The position numbers and the translations under genes were made by a program. Below are positions 61,536 through 64,000 of a stretch of 64,000 bases of DNA, piece after piece; position 1 is the stretch's first letter; the number at the start of each line of letters is the position of its first letter. Below the pieces are notes generated by a model. The model was not told the DNA's origin. It did no database searches and saw only the letters and a program-made list of their open reading frames with translations. Source of the stretch: Vigna angularis (lineage: Eukaryota > Streptophyta > Magnoliopsida > Fabales > Fabaceae); contig NC_068974.1 of the NCBI RefSeq assembly GCF_016808095.1, positions 37,258,090 through 37,322,089 on the forward strand. The letters run 5' to 3'.

Positions 61536-64000
61536 TCACTTGCACAAGTTGATTTTAGAAAAATTTTCATCATTAAAAAAAGTTAATTTTTATATTTATA
61601 AAGAAAAAGAGAGATAAATAAAAAAATATAATATAATAAGTGTAAAAATTTGGTTAAATGTAAAAATGATAATACTATTTTGAATTTGTAACTTTTATCA
61701 TAAAAATGTTACTTTTATAAAAACTCACGTCGCAGATTTAAGATCTGTTTCTAATTTTATAAACCTATTTATAGAGTATTCAATGTTCAATTATAAATCT
61801 TGATTGATTTTTTAAGGTTCTTGTTTTTATTGATTTCTTTCTAATTTTTAATTTATAAATTCAATTATTCATTTCGTAGCAGCACGGATAAGATTTTCTT
61901 AATAGTATATGTGAACTCATTAATTACCATTTACATGCGGAAATATTTGCCAAATTACAAGTGAGATTATTGGGATCATCATATTATGTCATTATCTCCA
62001 TTAATTATCATTTATTTGTCGATAGATACATTTATGTTTCAAGTGACATCATTAAAATTTCATATTATCCTATTATATTAGAGATTCTTTATTTCCTTTA
62101 TTAATAAAGGCCCTAAGTTTTCACAATATGTAAATATGATAATGTGTCAGGAATGGAGGATGTTTATATGTTATATGATCTTCAATAAAAAAATATTTAC
62201 TTGTCTATTATTTACGTAAATTTTTTAAAACTTACGAATATATGTAAATAAAAAAGTATTTTATAAATTTTTTAAATAAAACTAAAAAAAATAAAGTATA
62301 ACAATTAAATGAAATATAAATTAAAATTTAATTTTAATTAAATTTAACCTAATAAAATATAAATTTATTTTAATTTTAATTAAATTAAATTTAATAAAAT
62401 ATAAATTAAATTTTAATTCTAATTTTGTACGGTTAATTGATATCCATAGATATGAGTAATATGATATCCTCACCCGTTTTACAAATGAGTATTAAAATAC
62501 CTGTTGTCTACGGATACCAACTATGTATGCATATTCGTGGACACGAGTATTTTTGTTATCCTAAAATATATGTATAAGGATGAACAAAATGCCTATCACC
62601 ACACCATCATAGCTTATTTTAAAATTATTAACTAATAACTTTAGTATTTATACTCTCTAGAGCCATAAACACAGGGGTTATCACCCTACTACTCACGAGG
62701 TTAATCTTTCACGTGTAAGATCAAAATTCTAGGGTAAAAACCTCCTGTCATTAACTTCCACACTTCATTTATCTCTATATGAGTTGAATGACAGGTAGTA
62801 TCAAGATCCCCCTTTCTGAACTTTCATATGTCAAACATACACTAAACATCACCAAATTGTAGAATTTTTCCTTGAAATTCTCTCAACAATCATACAACAT
62901 ATAAACATATCAAAGGTTCTCATGTAAATTCGTGTAGTCATTATACTCACCAACAAAAATAAAAGAATGATACAAATCAATATCAAACAACCAAAGGAAT
63001 AAACCAAAACAATTACAGAAATCGACGCTTAACACAAAACTTCTTGCATAGAGGTGGTGCTCAATGTCAGTTATGTCATCCAATGCCAGACTTTCCGCAA
63101 AAGGAGGTACTTAGCGATAGCTCTGGCGCTCATCGTCATTCTTCTCACAAAATGGCTCACCAGTTTGTCTCTCAATGACCTGGAAAAAAAAATGGTTCCA
63201 GACCTAAGAGGAAAGTGATGCTCAACATTGCTCAGCCACTGCTCAATGTCGCATCATACACAAGAGAAAAGAGAAAATAAACTTTATCTGTTCTTATGAA
63301 TAATAAAAACATGATAAAGACACACAATTAGGACCACTGATTAGCCAAGAGTCTTATAGAAGTCTCAGGCCTCACATGCAAGCTAAAACCGCTCACATGC
63401 ACAAAAAAACTCATAAACAAAACAAAATAGTAAAAATTAACTTACTTGCAAAAACTGATAAGTTAGAGTTAAAAATTTCGTCTCAAATATTACACAGATG
63501 ATCTTTGATCTTCAAACTTATAAACAAAAGGTTAAAATCTTTAGAAAAAATATAAAACTCTACAGAACTTTTTTTTTTGAAAAGATAGTGTAATTTAACA
63601 TAATGAAACTCGTTTATAAAAATTATATTTATACTTAAATCTTTTAAATATTAAAATAATCGAGTCTTGTTATTTAAATTACAAAAGAAACAATTTTCTA
63701 AACTCTTACAACATTATTAATATTTCTAATAAAAATCACAAACAACAAAATTATTACAAAATCTCTAATAATACACAATTCTCTTATTCAATTCTATTGT
63801 GATCACATCTATAAAATATTTCAGAATATATTTATGTTTGTCTTCTTCATATTATTCCATATAATTTTTTAATGAATATTTATTTAAAAATGTAACAAAT
63901 AGCACAGGATAACAATCTATATTTTCATATTGTCAATTTCAATATTGGTTTCCACTCTTGTCAACATATGATTACTCCCTTTAATCCGAAGACACTGAAA
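61536..64000. other. AT-rich spacer with one GC-richer island
   Basis: Mostly AT-rich, without a gene. At 62,660-62,850 and 63,000-63,260 the sequence is richer in G+C with repeated GCTCAATGTC/GCTCAACATTGCTCA words, suggesting fragments of an LTR-type element. I could not assign a family. Confidence 0.4.

Overview
This is nuclear DNA from a flowering plant. The genes have several short exons with GT-AG introns, the intergenic DNA is very AT-rich, and CACTA, Mutator-like and long-terminal-repeat-like insertions are common. A repeat whose head reads TGTTGGAAGTCTCACATCG occurs several times; I know it as common in papilionoid legumes, so a Phaseoleae legume (Vigna or Phaseolus type) is my best guess. 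That is inference; no marker gene proves it.

Eight host genes are supported. On the plus strand: an LPAT4/5-type lysophosphatidate acyltransferase (1.7-3.5 kb), a DIR1-like lipid-transfer protein (14.2 kb) and a strongly diverged G-box-factor-like bZIP (37.8-45.0 kb). On the minus strand: a UPF0496/DUF677 protein (5.3-6.4 kb), the 13-exon OST48 subunit of oligosaccharyltransferase (18.9-23.1 kb), an FQR1-like quinone reductase (24.7-25.9 kb), an RRA-type arabinosyltransferase (47.3-49.5 kb) and an HVA22k-like membrane protein (51.7-54.2 kb). I rebuilt exon structures by hand; every reading frame closes with a single stop.

Between the genes lie mobile elements. A 4.6 kb CACTA element (29,588-34,206, target duplication AAC) carries exons of a nucleobase-ascorbate transporter, one with a frameshift. 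A 0.6 kb Mutator-like element lies at 34.7-35.3 kb. A 1.64 kb Pack-MULE (40,215-41,852) with a perfect 9-bp target duplication sits in an intron of the bZIP gene; it carries a broken alpha/beta-hydrolase gene, and part of that gene lies inside its terminal repeats. A 2.4 kb LTR-like block with 35-bp tandem repeats lies at 59.1-61.5 kb. Long stretches (7-14, 14.7-18.9, 26-29.5 and 54.3-59 kb) hold no gene I can support.

The most unusual item is the bZIP gene. Its exon layout and zipper are those of a G-box binding factor, but the exon for the DNA-binding basic region occurs three times in tandem with its flanking introns, and the best-preserved copy has Lys in place of the invariant Asn. From memory, the HVA22k, GBF1 and FQR1-like genes are near neighbours in Arabidopsis (At4g36720, At4g36730, At4g36750), so this looks like the positional counterpart of GBF1 after rapid change. 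The genes do not form one pathway; OST48 and RRA both act in glycosylation in the secretory system, and the acyltransferase and HVA22k in endomembranes.
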